The notes under the pieces were generated by a model. It was given only the letters and a program-made list of their open reading frames with translations. It was not told where the DNA came from and searched no databases. The position numbers and the translations under genes were made by a program. A stretch of 64,000 nucleotides of DNA from Paragonimus skrjabini miyazakii (lineage: Eukaryota > Platyhelminthes > Trematoda > Plagiorchiida > Troglotrematidae), in the NCBI GenBank assembly GCA_014338405.1, contig JTDE01000109.1:125338-189337 (forward strand), read 5' to 3'. The stretch's first letter is position 1. Every line of letters starts with the position of its first letter. Shown here piece by piece: positions 26,101 to 38,301 of this stretch.

Positions 26101-27050
26101 TACGTGACACTGATATGAGGGATCTAAAACTTTTCAAACAGTTGAGCGACCAAGTGTGCTTTTAGTGGTACGCCAGCGGGTTAAATACACTGTTATTGTG
26201 TGAGATCTTAGTAAGTGACAATATGTGGAATAAACTTTCAAATAGTGGTTTGATGAAGACAAGTTGAAGTACCACTCAAAGTGTCACTTGAGTGGTGTAG
26301 GTGTGATTCTAAAACATGAACGACTTATTGTTACGCACAGAATGGTGGATTGTACAATTACATTTCCACGTCCATAAATTTTACTACAAAGCGATTCTTC
26401 ATTGATTTTTAGTAAGTTACACTTTCTAGGTAGATGAACAGCAACACATTGGACACATTGAGAACACAGCTTGATTCAGTTGCATATGATTTATGGCGCA
26501 GGTGAATTATTCCACTGTTGAGTCATGCTAGCTGACGCTGTAGAACGTATTCATTCGAGAGGTTGGTAATGCGATCGAAACAGAAACATAGGAACAAGTA
26601 AAGAAGTAACCGTAGGTGGAAGTCGTATAGCCCAATAATTCACTAGTCTAACCCACTCTTGTGCATTCGGAAACGTTCTGCGCAGGTTTTGGAACTAGAA
26701 TGACCAGTCTGTGAACAGGTGAAATCCTGATGTTCAGCTGATATCCTCACTGCAAGTTGACAGCGATTTGTTTACCCTCATCGGTTAGACTTTTCTCGGT
26801 TTACTGCTTTGTTGAATGCCGAGTAAATTTTTGATATGTGTCATGAACTTAACTTGACGGAAACTGGCTTGTTTGTTGCACCGTTTGTCCTGGGGGAGTT
26901 TCTTGATTGTCCCCCGTAATATTTTGTGAGAATTTGCCCGTCCAGCCTTCATTCTGTGGAAAATATACATGGTTTCTTACCAAATGTATTACAACTAAAA
27001 CAGACTGATGAACATATTATATTAATCTCACAACATTTGTTTCTTTTACA
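20115..27050. other. No gene supported
   Basis: Frames of 60-84 codons exist on both strands but none combines an acceptor, a donor and coding-like composition. One at 22229-22441 follows a possible ATTATCAG acceptor and was not convincing. No repeats of families 1 or 2 and no transposon motifs were seen. Confidence 0.45.
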
Positions 27051-27056
27051 TTTTAG

Positions 27057-27388
27057 CTACTGTATTGTCGTACTCAATACCCATTCTGGTAATCATGAAC
27101 GGTCACGCAGGCCCGCTGCCATTATCTCTTCATGCAAAGACCTCAAGTGCTCCCGCGTACAGTTTGTTAAGAGATGTGAACGGGTTGGCCGCCTTTAAAG
27201 GACCGGAAGAACCGATTGGTCGATATACAGTGCTGTCAAAGAGCGTCACCAAAAAAAATGGCCTAGCGAAAGGAGGCTATTACGTAGCTAGCTATTGCAC
27301 TCGAACGCCCGTTGCAGACTCTTCCAGACGTTCGCAGTCCCAGCATAATATGGAACGGTCCTATGTGCCTAGTATTTCCACGAGTCTG
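27057..27388 (+). CDS. Probable internal exon, unknown protein
   Basis: The acceptor is TTTCTTTTACATTTTAG ending at 27056. The donor is CTG/GTAAGT at 27389, a strong consensus. Between them one frame is open for 111 codons, entered with two leftover bases (codon start 27059) and ending on a complete codon (phase 0). The peptide begins TVLSYSIPILVIMNGH, a short hydrophobic stretch. It then becomes Ser- and Lys/Arg-rich, with FKGPEEPIGRYTVLSKS, KGGYYVASYCTRTP and MERSYVPSISTSL. This could be a membrane-edge segment followed by a cytoplasmic tail, but that is inference. The open frame runs 36 codons past the donor to 27496, probably intron. The next plausible exon in matching phase is at 58485. 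No family recognised. Confidence 0.6.
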
Positions 27389-29702
27389 GTAAGTTGTTTT
27401 TCCGGAAGAAGCAAACAGAGTAATTCGAGCAGTTTGTTCAACAAATCGTTTGCCTGCAAAAAATCTGACACTCGGTGTAAACGTGGCGACGTCTGATAGT
27501 GAACTCATCCTCAGAATTGGAACGTTGTGCTTCGAATTACTCTGTTAGACACAAAGTTGTCGTGCATTTCGTTAAAACGTCAACATGTGTGGACAGCAAA
27601 GATTTCGGTGGCACCCACTGGACTCAGATTATTGCAAAACAGTGTCATTTTGTAAGAAATCAATAATTTTTACATTAGAGGTTACCATTAAGGTGTAACA
27701 ACGTTGCAACCTGCTTGGTCGTTCTAGTGCCGTAATCCACCGTCTTGGTTCAGCCAATTTAATTTATTTGACATGAGTTTAGACAAATCACTTTGACTGC
27801 AAGACTCTTTCAGACAAACGTGGCGCAGCAGTTCATCGACTTTCTGATTAGTTGACACTGATCACATTCCGGTATGATATACCATTTTATAAATGGGTAT
27901 CGATTCGTTTCCGTTAGGTGATAACATCTGTCGTAAAGTCACCACATCGTTCTGTGAAATTGTTGGCTCATTCCAATCTTGCTAGAGTAAGCGTCTGAAA
28001 ACATGCTGAACGAAGAAACGTATTCCGTCATTGCAAGGGAGTATTAAGGCAAAGCTGAGAATCGGAAGTGGAAATTCGCATTCTCGCGCCCAGAAACGCG
28101 ATAGCTTAATTTAGTACGAGAAAGGTAAAAACAAATATGTAAGTGAATGATTAAATGACAATTCGTGAGGTCTGAGGTGACTAAAAACAGTCGGCTTGTT
28201 CATCTCATTTCACTTTTTTACCATCCTAATGCGTAAACATGCATAAGCCATGTAGATAAAGCTTAACGTTTTTTGACTTTTACTGTATTTTTGTCATAAC
28301 CACAGGAAAGTTACACTTGAAAAGTCATCACAGCTGGATTTGGCATGTGTGTGAATTGTGGTACAAATGTGCAGATGGTATAAGCGACAGGTTCGTATTG
28401 GTAGACATGAAGGGAGAAGAGAAACTAACCAAGTGTACGACCTTCTCATCGTTTTCATTACGAATGTGATACGTAAGAACGGTTAGAATTTGTATGAGAA
28501 CAAGTTGACCGGGAACTTAGTAGACATGGGCATTTCCGTTAATTATAACCACAATAACCACACATTTCAACTGAACAAATTCAAATATTGGTAGGTTATT
28601 GTAACACTCCATTTGTAAAGCAAACATTCCACAGACTATGCTGAATGCGAATAGTAAGGTGATGTATTACGAACTAGCAAAGACAGACTGGATGCTTGAC
28701 GACAACAGTTGCCGCATCATCTTATGATTTGTCTGTAAGACATGCAAAACGGATCGAGGTGTTTATATAACTGAGACAGGTGCAATCAGAGGCATGTGAT
28801 CAACTTTCTTTGCCACAGATAACACAATTTAGAAATCCTCATTGAAAACAAATGGCCGTGTCCTTAGGAACGAACTGATTCTTCCAGTGTGATAAACAAG
28901 AATTTGTTTTCAGTTAACACCTGGTTTCCATAGGTTGCATCTATATCATCCACACTGGTTTCTGAGTCTTGTTTCCTCGTCATCCGACATTTTGTCTGCG
29001 CGGGTTAAGCTATCATCAATGGTGTTTACGGTAAACAACGTGCTACAAACCAACGATCGGGTGTTTGTCTGTCGTAGCTTCTGACATTTGACCAAACTGA
29101 CAATTCTGAACTCTTTATTTACTGGCAACAATAAACCTTGTTTCGCAGTACGTGAAAACTTTTATTTTTCCTGTGTTACAATGTGTTCTTCGCATTCAGA
29201 CTGGATAGTTCTATAGCAGCGTCTTTCGCAAGTAATAACTTTTAAGGCCCTTGCAATGTCCAGTTAGACTGGACCAAACGTAGCATTATTTGAAATACGC
29301 ATGCGGTCTGCCAGAAAAATGTTCACACACAGATGCAGGCACCGTGTTCATTGATCCTACTTATCGCACGCGTACCACCCACGAACGTTGGCACAAGTGT
29401 TTATTCTTTGAGTTTCAGTTCGTATTCACAGTTATGCCCACGATAATCTCTGGGTACTTCACTATGAGAATAGATCATGTGAGTGCATTCTTTTCTACAG
29501 TTTGTCATGCCATCTGAAGTTAAATAGACCAGGTTAGTGAGGGAATGTTATATTTAACATTGATACTGTTCTGAGTTGATAGAAACTGGTTTTTCAAGAC
29601 GTAGTAACACAGTAAACAGCTTACGCGCGCACAGAAAATTGACACATATTCGTGTATTACCGCAGCCTTCGATGGACAGTTCACATCAGTTTCTCTCTTC
29701 AG
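27389..29702 (+). other. Intron candidate or intergenic, no gene seen
   Basis: The sequence after the GTAAGT donor loses coding character. No exon with paired splice signals is evident up to the weak candidate at 29703. Confidence 0.4.
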
Positions 29703-29802
29703 GCTCGATTACTTGTTAAGGAACAGCCCAAACAAGCAGCATGGAATACCTGTTCCCTTGAGAGGCCGTTATGTCACTTTACCTCTGTCTCAAATGTTTT
29801 AG
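29703..29802 (+). CDS. Possible short terminal exon, unknown (weak)
   Basis: A good acceptor (TTTCTCTCTTCAG) ends at 29702. One nucleotide then completes a codon, and 32 codons follow from 29704 to a TAG at 29800-29802. The peptide has coding-like composition (LDYLLRNSPNKQHGIP, then LRGRYVTLPLSQMF). An overlapping frame (29652-29834) is also open but looks less protein-like. Its entry phase does not match the phase-0 donor at 27388, so another exon would have to lie between them. It is short enough to be chance. Confidence 0.22.
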
Positions 29803-31493
29803 TTTCTTACATCCTACAGTCGCCAATTCAATGACTCTCAGGTGAACTTAGAATTGACCATAAAACCTGGGAGTTATTATCATGTGAGAGTTTTTCCATG
29901 AGTTATTTGCACCAGACCTTTCAAAAGATCTAGCTTCAACAGGTATCCAGTCCACTATAATTCCTTTGCATGATGTTATGAGGAAATGAATAGGTTGACA
30001 ACCGTTGTGTCAAGAGTTGTGAAAAAATGGGACTAGGGGTTATCACGAACACCATACTCAGCTCACTTACTCATGGTTAACGAGATCAGTGCAAGTACAG
30101 ACTGCTGTTGTCGGACCGCATATCCAAAACATCACCGTCACCCACACCACTTAGAATTATTGTGCGGGTATAACAGCCACTACAAGTTTTTGGGTTGATA
30201 ACTGGCAGTATTATATTTTGAACATCGTTATTCAACATCAAACCACATCAAGTCAGCCTGACGGAATATGATTAGCCTCCAAGGAGAAGATAGGTGTTGC
30301 CCACTTTGGTAACAGCTGGACATAGTCACTCATCTAACCACCAGGGAGATGCGTAGGTTGAGCGGCACAAAGCACATGCTCCATGTTAATAACAATACCA
30401 CCTGCATCAAAGAAGCCGGTGATTGTGAAGAAAAAGAAACTTCAACAGCTAAAGGTACCACGAGTGCACAGACAACTCAGGTCAACGTGATTGTTTGTAA
30501 CCATGTATTATACCAAGCCCTAACCTTCAGGACACTGTAGTCATATGAAGAGCAGACAAACATAACTCGATGTATTAGTTACACTAATCACACAGAAGAT
30601 GAACGAATGTCTAGTAACCAACGGCCTGCGTGTCTTGCTACCTGACATTTTCGTATTGGCCTAACCATGCACGTCGATCATTCACCAGACCAATTCAAAC
30701 TGAGTAAGAAATCAACACACGAACGAACCGTTCTTGTATTAATACTGAGTCAGGTTACCTTATTTCAATACTGTCGACTGTGCATGTTGTCTCCAACCCA
30801 GTGGTCATGTTGTTCTGCCTGATCTGCAAAAGTCCGTTTCAAAAGATTGATCAATGCTGACAGCGTTTATTGTCGAGGTGGTGAACAAGGAACGTGCATC
30901 TTGTCGCCTGTTTTTAACCACTTCCACACTAACATGCATTGTGCACCTGGACTAACGTCGAAGACGATATTGTTATTCTGTTGTTATATCTCGCTTCACA
31001 GAAACTATTGAAATGTTAAGTACAACTAGACAAATTCTGAGCCCACAATTTGTAGGTGATCAGGCGTGATGCGAGTTCTGGTGAGTTCCTAGTTGGTTAA
31101 CCATCCTCTGGCGTTGTCATCGTTCAACGGCATCAGGATAAACACTACTCTATAAACTAGAGCTTGCCCTTCAGACCTGGGTAGTGTTTTCTCCACACGT
31201 TTAGCGTTAAAGCACTCTGGGTAGCCGGTATTACAAAGAATGCTTTTCAGGAAAGCCGCACGATGGATCCCTGTTCCTTCTAGAGGATAAAAACACATTA
31301 ATAGTGTGTGTATATATGCTTATATGCCCGGGTGTACTTTCTGTGTACATTGCTTAAATGGTGTCGTCTAAGTTTCAGTGTAGGGGAGACATTAGGAAAT
31401 AGGTTTGGTTCATGGTTTCTGGTTTCTTCCTCAACGGTGCTAATGATAACGCTGGTTTACAAAATTGTTTGTGCCCAGTCCTGAGAGGTGGTT
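29803..31493. other. No gene seen
   Basis: Only short frames. A 69-codon minus-strand frame at 31298-31089 has no splice support. Confidence 0.45.
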
Positions 31494-31593
31494 NNNNNNN
31501 NNNNNNNNNNNNNNNNNNNNNNNNNNNNNNNNNNNNNNNNNNNNNNNNNNNNNNNNNNNNNNNNNNNNNNNNNNNNNNNNNNNNNNNNNNNNN
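31494..31593. other. Assembly gap (100 N)
   Basis: Exactly 100 undetermined bases, the conventional filler for a gap of unknown size. The true distance across it is not known, and frames reported through it are meaningless. Confidence 0.99.
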
Positions 31594-33290
31594 GCTCCTC
31601 ACAACCTGAAAATGACTGTTAAATTGGTTGGTGGTAGAACGTACGCTTAGCAAAAGTCACAATTTCCTAGGGTTAAAACTATTTAACTGCTCGAAAGCGA
31701 CACCGTTTGGAGTGGGATGATGCATATAGTCGTATTGCCATAAAGAAGTACTGCAATGGAAGTCTTAGCTGTATAGTGAGAGGATTGGTACATCTTCAAC
31801 TCCCATGTACGGTGCACTTAAGGGAGACGAGAAAATATACAACCTCCCTAACGTTGTGAGCAACACTGGCGCAAACATTTGTTGTTGTTGTCGCTAAAAT
31901 GAAGATATTTATTCCCAAGATAATACGTTAGAATGAACGCATTTGGACATGATGCTACATAAGTCTGAATGTTAGACGCATCCGGACTTTAACTCGATTC
32001 GCTGCACACACGTATCGGCGCCTAATTGAACACCTGTTCGAAAGCGGTAACACACCAGGCTACTTGTTGCACGTTTGCTCACATTTGTCAGTATAACCGA
32101 CAACTACATGTCAATAGAATGTTTCCAGATCACTTTCCTTGAGTAATGCTGAAAATCTTAACCAATCAAGAAAGACAGTGATAGTAATTTGTTCATCTGA
32201 GTTATATGCCTTTAGTAAGAAGAGGTATACAACTGAATTAAAAATAACCTGCACAGGGTGACCTCGTGCAACTTTGTATAACCCATTTGTTGCGGTTGAA
32301 AGCTACCTGTCAATAATGATGAGCATCAACGTGAGGTCAAGCTAAAAGTGAACTGGTCCATACACCGGAACGAAAAGGATTCGAAATAATAACGTCAGTC
32401 TACTTGCACTAGATAACTGTCGAGTTTAATATATTGTCCATTCGGAGAAGATTAAATGGCACGACTCATCCTGTTGATCTGTGTCCATTCACAATAAGTC
32501 TGTTTATGGCGTTCGCTGGACAAATACAGGAATATGGCCGAACCGTCAGGTATATCTGTTAAATCAAAATGGACTTGACGCAAATCCACTTACGCTGGCG
32601 CATAACATAAACATTAACAGTAAACAGACTGTCTATTTTATTGTAATGCGATGGGTGATCCTTATTGGCGTTCCTTCTTCTCCATATTGCAAAAAATGGT
32701 TTGTCTGAGAAGGTTAACTTCAAATTCCAGCTAATACAGTTTTATCATGTACCGTATTTCACCGTATGGGGGGCGTCCGATGTCTCAAAGTCAGTCAGGT
32801 TTATCAGTGAAGTGGGTTATCAAGTACGGGTACATATCACGTTCCAAATGTGAAGCGGGATGTAATCAACCCTTATCTTATTTTTTCACATATTTAATAA
32901 GTTGTATTGTAGCCTCTAAGTGTATACTACTTGTTATATGAAAGCAAAAGTGGACAGCCGACCAAAGTTTCTGTCATCTAAAAAGAAGTTAAAGACTGCT
33001 TTCATTTTCTCACAGAGCTGCATAGTGAACGAATATTCTACTGCAGGAGGTTTTGTTCTAAAAGTCTATATGAAATTATTAACAGTCTCACCGGCGTTGG
33101 AGTGAAACTTCACTCATATGGTGGCATCGTTGGGTGTAACTATGATTATATCGTCTTGCTTGTTAAAATACACAAGCAATGCAATATGTGTAAGACCGCT
33201 CAGCGACTGACCACCGCTGTGGCATTCGTACAGTACAAGAATGTAATCTACTGACGACATGTGGCAAGGAGGAAAATGAAGCATGATGCA
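31594..33290. other. No gene seen
   Basis: Several 60-75 codon frames on the + strand between 32481 and 33105 overlap one another in different frames, without splice signals or known motifs. Confidence 0.45.
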
Positions 33291-33292
33291 TC

Positions 33293-33740
33293 ATTTCGAA
33301 AGAGGCTAGCTGAAAAATCTTTGAGAATTCGACAGCTTCAGTTTATATTAACCAGAACCCCACTACTTACCAGCAGTTAAAATACCACTAAACAATTTTA
33401 AACATTTGTTTGATTTCAACTTGGAAAGAAGTCCTACTCGTGAGGTCGGCGATGACAATCAACAAGACAGTTACTATGTCCCGTTTCGGGGTGTTTGGGC
33501 AATTCCAGCGCTGCTTACAAGAAAATGTGGCTGAGCATTCACAAATGATCATTCAGTCGTGCCTAATATGAGGTCAATGGTTCAGTGGACAGCACAGTTG
33601 CTTCATGAATGTGTAGTCGGAGTTATAATCCCGGCCGTGCTTAGTGCAGGGATATGCAGTACTGGTGAGTTCTTACAAGAACAAAACTCACGTACAGAGC
33701 TTTTTGAAAGGAGCTGACTGAAAAGTACTGCACGAATCGA
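33293..33740 (+). repeat. Family 2 tRNA-like repeat, diverged, two direct fragments
   Basis: The piece at about 33293-33380 matches the 3' tail of the family 2 unit (TTCGAAAGAGGCTAGCTG, GAGAATTCGACAGCT, ACCAGAACCCCACTACTTA). After a spacer, 33490-33740 matches the unit from its 5' part through the tRNA-like core (GGTCAATGGTTCAGTGGAC, TTATAATCCCGG) to the same tail (AAAGGAGCTGACTGAAAAG). The B box is damaged. Both pieces have the same orientation, so this copy is a direct arrangement, unlike the foldback at 18.8 kb. Confidence 0.65.
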
Positions 33741-33744
33741 ACTT

Positions 33745-35895
33745 GCCGAAATCAGTCCCAAGGAGAGGGATTTCATCAAAATAGTTAACCAAAGGTGATT
33801 ATTTTGAGCTGAACGTTTCTGAACGGAATCTGCTTTTTACTGTGGGACCGATGGTCTACGCCAGGATGAGCACCGTCTTAACAGGGGTGGTGTATGTTTA
33901 CGTACAGTATAAGTTGTGGACGTCAGTAATCAACTTTTCAAGTCGGCTGCTTAGTGCAAACATTATATCTGCATCTCAGGCTACTTCGTATGTCAGAACA
34001 AAAACGTCCTAACGTGAGAGTTTCTTCATTTCGAATCTTCTCTTCCAACTTTGTTCTTTTAATTCATTCACCCTATTCGAAATTATACACGTTCGACAAA
34101 CGGCTCATTCTTCCATTAGAATACAAAGAGGTTTGAAAAAACCGAATAACAGCCACTTTCGTAATCCGACATAGTTCACCATGCACATTAGTAGTTTGTA
34201 GTCTCCTCAAGCCTCTAGCTCAGCTGGTTTCTCCATTTCTATTCTATGTACTGCTTTCACTAATCCAAAGTAACGTGAAGATTACACAATCAACTTATTA
34301 CATTCAGCTGCAAAAATAATCGGAACACAACCTGCTCTGTAAACTAGGCATACAACTACCGTTCACTGCAATCGAAAAAGTTCGTGTTGTACAGTCAGTC
34401 GCTTGTTTGGTTCGACAACCTTTATTGCTTATGTTAATCTAAACAAACTCGGCACCTGTACCGCGGTTTTCGATCTGTCGCCGAATCACCACTTATGATG
34501 GGTTGGGTGATCAACCAGCACTGGCTAAGGGAGATGACGGCTAGTAGGATACTGTGGTGATTCATTGGCACATGTAACCGTGATAAACATTTGACCAGTT
34601 GCAGATGAGTGAAACAGGCACGTGTTCAGTCATACTGCCTAACTGCGGTCCATTTGGTTTCACTATGTTCAACAGAAAACTGCGAATAGTTGTCGGGTGA
34701 CAGCTGCATATAATGTCTGAAGACAAAAAACAGGGTTGTCAGTGCCGGTCAAGGTGTGCGGATCTGGACTTATGTGAGTACCGTAACGGTTGTGTTGCGC
34801 TAATCAATAAGTGACCTTGATTTTGTGTTGAAAAAGCTTTTTTCAATACAGTTAGGAAAACTGTTCCTTGTGGTCCATTGATAATCTCTCTAAGAACAAC
34901 AACAGCGTTCAGTTGTGCATTGGTTTTCACTCAGGAAACGACCATCGAAGTTTAAGTGGATAATCACCAAATGCCTGCCTTGTATTATATATTCCATCTC
35001 AAGTGAGTTTTTCGCTCTGGGAACTCTCGTGATAATCTGATTATCAATCTTTAGCCTATTAGTTAAATCCCGTCCATATTTTAGTGGCTGACAGCAGAAT
35101 CAGTACACCGACAAACCCGGATGAAGTATACATAAGAGTTACTGCATCGCATACCAAGGAGATAGACCATTGTGAGCAAGAAATGACCCTAGTGTAATGT
35201 CCATGTTGAAGGCTTACGGTGGCGTTATTAAAACGTTGATCAGCTTCATCTTCTCTTCAAGCAAGGGATATCGGTTTTATTCCATCTCTCAGTGAAACTT
35301 TGTTATATAAATGAACTTGATCCATTAGAGGAATCCAGAATTTACCGAATACTCTGTCGCAAGCTAATTTTCCTGTTGTGGTTTAGTCACTAAACACGGC
35401 TTGTTGGATCGTGTCCAGTTTATGGTCTACTATTAAATTATCTGTAAAAAACAGTCCATGTAGAATGTACGTGTACATTTGCATATCCTCTCCCACAAAA
35501 ACGTGATACTAGAGTGGTTAATTACCTGTCAGTAATACAACTCCTTTCTCTCCAGACGGCCATCTTGATCGCAATGGTATTTCTTCTAAAGCTGCGGCAT
35601 ATCTGGCAGAATGCCAGCACAACCGTCCAGCGGGGAAAAATAATCACGTGACTTATGCTACCCAGTCACGTGCGCAGCCGTGACTATGTCGGGTTGCATG
35701 AGTGGACATTCCAACTGGTGGTTGCAAGTGGGTCTCATGTTGAGCGGTAAACTGAAGTAGCGAGCTAACTGCATTTTCCAGACGAATAACTTAAAGCACG
35801 AACTTACCGTAGTAGTGAAAGCTTCTCGAACTATTGTACAGGATGGGTATCGTTTCAAGATAATGAAAACGTTGAAGGTAAAATAGGATAGAGTT
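33745..35895. other. No gene seen
   Basis: Short frames only. A CTCTAGCTCAGCTGG string at about 34213 resembles a family 1 A box, but no B box or body follows. Confidence 0.45.
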
Positions 35896-35899
35896 TTAC

Positions 35900-36185
35900 A
35901 CACTACTTATCAGTAACTCAATTTCAGTGCTCATCGGTGGCGTTGGTAGTCTCTAGCGTGAACTGATTGAGAAATCCTGCTTGGGCAGTCAATCAGCTGG
36001 ATTATTTGGTGGATTCCATATGACATAGTTGGTTGGGTGGGTAACTAGGACCAAATGTTAAATGTCTGAGCTTCCAGCATGACTACGTAGCTCAGTTGGT
36101 AGAGCACTTGCCGCGTTTGGGCATAGTGTTTCTGTCGCTGGTTCGAATCCAGCCGAAGTCCAGATTTTTCGCAAATGGATCTCAA
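35900..36185 (+). repeat. SINE-like tRNA-derived repeat, family 1, copy D
   Basis: Nearly full copy in the same layout as copy B: CATCGGTGGCGTTGG, TGGGCAGTCAATC, GGTTGGGTGGGTAAC, TCTGAGCTTCC, then the tRNA-like unit at 36081-36160 and tail TTTTTCGCAAATGGATCTC. The D stem is weakened (GCTC facing GAGC is kept, loop AGTTGGTA) and the B box GGTTCGAATCC is intact. It also shares ACTACTTATCAGTAA at its left edge with copy B, which suggests the repeat starts there or slightly earlier. It is 600 bp from the end of PLE copy P1, with no sign of nesting. Confidence 0.85.
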
Positions 36186-36189
36186 ATAC

Positions 36190-36775
36190 GTGAATAAGTT
36201 TTTTCGAAATAAACAAACACTATGTCTTAATGAGATATTCTAATGTTCTTTGTGATTTTTCATAGTAACTGGATATTTGGTTCAGATTACCAAAGAGATA
36301 CAAATTAAAGAATGAGAGTTCAACGATCTAGACGACCGGTCCAACTTGGACACTCGTCCAAAAGTATAAGTGAAACAACCGGTCACACGAATCAGTTAAA
36401 TGATGCGACTTTCTGACACAGGCGGAAACACTAAGAGACCGGTGTTAATTTTATGATAAGGCTCACAAAGTAGTACAGTGTAGACTAAAAGGTTGTTCCT
36501 GAACGTGAGGTCTTCTAACATTACCTCATCTTTGACATAGAGGTGAAAATGTTGGGCTTCCTGAAACCGACAAAATCATACTATTTTCGTTGTTAAAGAC
36601 AGCATGTATTCCCAGGAGTGAACAACCTTACACTAATGCCAAAACCTTATCCAGGCGAAAAGTCATATCATTTTTGTGCAGTAATAACTTCGAGATATGG
36701 TGAGTAGGAAATGTGATGGCTGTTTACACCGACCACTTACAGTGGACAGTAATGTCACTTGACAACGCATTGGTC
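36190..36775. other. No gene seen
   Basis: AT-rich spacer between SINE copy D and the 3' end of the Penelope-like element. It may include the element's 3' untranslated part, whose end I cannot define. Confidence 0.45.
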
Positions 36776-36840
36776 TCAACTTAACAAAACATGAACAAAG
36801 CAGTAACAAGACGGATAGTGGTAGATGCTAGCATTTCGTA

Positions 36841-37521
36841 TTACCTCTTGAGTATCAAATAACTATAACCAGGAACATATATGTGACAATATTGGGCTGG
36901 GGGATGACGGGTGGCCAACATGTGTCTGGTGACAGACGGGGCCGGAAGTTTACTTGATCCTGGAACGAAGAAAGTAGACTGCGCAGTTACATCCCGAACC
37001 CATTTCGGCAGATGTTCCTTCATCCTAGATTTGGAGCACCTATCGGTTCTGCCGATGTAACTTTCGCCGCGGTTGCACAAAAATTGATAAATACAGTGTG
37101 AGTTGGCGCCATTAAGTTGCTCTCCCTTTACTGAAGATAACGGTACCCCACGAGTTCGTTCGACGACTACCATTTTGGCCGCATTGTATGCTCGCTTAAT
37201 GGAGGCGACGAGACGTTTTCTTGTTCGAAGTGGAGAAGTGTCACCTTTGAATGGCAGTTCATTGTAGACTTTCTTCTTCCCAACCGTGGAAACCTTGTCT
37301 ACTGCTACACGTTGCTGGCTGTGTCTGTTGACAAATCTCAGCGGATACCCATTATCCTGCAACGCCGTCGTAAGTAGTCGGAGTTCATTAGCTAAACATT
37401 CTGATGAACAGATGCGTCTGGCTCGCGTAAACAATGTTCTGACCAATGCTTGCTTGTTCCTCGTTGGTGTAAAGCTTGTAACGTGAGTGTACTGACCAGT
37501 CCAGGTGGAGTTTTGATACAC
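36841..37521 (-). pseudogene. Penelope-like element P1, thumb and GIY-YIG endonuclease part
   Basis: Open frame of 226 codons. It starts inside the RT thumb region (YQNSTWTGQYTHVTSF), as expected for a piece of a longer polyprotein, so the listed ATG is not a real start. The middle holds a basic segment (RTRKRLVASIKRAYNAAK). The endonuclease follows: CIYQFLCNRGESYIGRTDR, then RMKEHLPKWV, and HMLATRHP near the end. YIG and the following Arg residues match the Penelope endonuclease core. The first motif is CIY where GIY or a similar triplet is usual. The frame ends YSYLILKR before a stop; the related copy P2 reads past this point, so the C terminus may be truncated by mutation. Confidence 0.85.
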
Positions 37522-37734
37522 ATTCTATCTTACTGATCCATCATCCTTGCGGCCGATGAGGATATCTAAAACGGTAGGCGTCCGTTCTTTTCCACCTCAC
37601 AGATGACCGTCAGATTAGCATGACATGTTGAACCGGTTCACTATCTCATTGATCCTTTGCGAAGATTGCGCAAACATGAGAATATCACCCACATTACGCT
37701 TGTACAACGGCAGCGACGAAATGTCTTGCGCCAT
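37522..37734 (-). pseudogene. Penelope-like element P1, degenerate RT motif C region
   Basis: This joins the two open blocks of P1 and needs frame changes to read. In one frame it gives YKRNVGDILMFAQSSQRI, which aligns with the palm motif C that normally contains Y-x-D-D. Here the tetrad is NVGD (codons at 37695-37684), so both the Tyr and the first catalytic Asp are replaced. Downstream, TVLDILIGRKDDGSVR appears in the frame that leads into the thumb. A stop interrupts just before NVYQNSTWTG. The RT would be catalytically dead. Confidence 0.75.
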
Positions 37735-38301
37735 TCACCTCTCTACCATTAGCATGAAAAAATCCGCTAGCATCGGTCCTAATGGACTGCCCTTGGCGAC
37801 CCCGTCTATTTGTCGATAAGGCTCACCCTGAAAACTGAAATTGATATTCTCCGTGCAGAGTAGTAGAGACAGTTTAAGTATATACGTGGGAATTTTTATA
37901 TCGGAACCTTCAGTCTCGATGAGATCACATATAAATTCAATTGTCTCTTGTAATGGGACATTCATGTACAATGATTGTATGTCTATTGAACACATGACTT
38001 TGTCTGCTAGGTTGCCTTTGTTGAGATCTTCAATTAAATCAAGTGAGTCTTTAACGGTATATGTGTCAAATTTCCGTTTTAATGGCGTCAGAGCCTGTAC
38101 CAACCATCGAGCCAGTTTGTGCTGTGGGGCATTGCTGATGGACAGAACTGGTCTGAGTGGCACACCCAGTTTGTGTGTTTTAGGTAGGCCATACAGTTGC
38201 GGTGTTGATGAACCACTGGGTGTTAGAGATTTAAAAGTACCTTCATCAATTATTCGATGTAGCAGCAACAAATCAAGGTGTCGAATTATTCGTGCTCTCA
38301 C
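37735..38301 (-). pseudogene. Penelope-like element P1, reverse transcriptase fingers and palm
   Basis: Open frame of 188 codons. The order is RHLDLLLLHRIIDEGTFKSL, YGLPKTHKLGVPLRP (a Penelope RT signature), SIDIQSLYMNVPLQETIEF (motif A, Asp kept), then GVAKGSPLGPMLADFFM (motif B). It ends just before motif C. The first codons, before RHLD, come from the inverted segment and are not part of the original protein. The + strand frame over 37841-38300 is an antisense shadow. Confidence 0.88.

Noticed and set aside
31375..31653. Frames running across the 100-N gap
   Set aside because: Unknown bases cannot carry an open frame; the apparent length is an artefact.
34205..34230. CTCTAGCTCAGCTGG resembling a tRNA A box
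   Set aside because: No B box at tRNA spacing and no family 1 body nearby.
37841..38292. Start of the 222-codon + strand frame
   Set aside because: Up to 38292 it is antisense to the Penelope-like reverse transcriptase. Only the part after 38293 is genuine coding sequence, and it is reported as the inverted segment.
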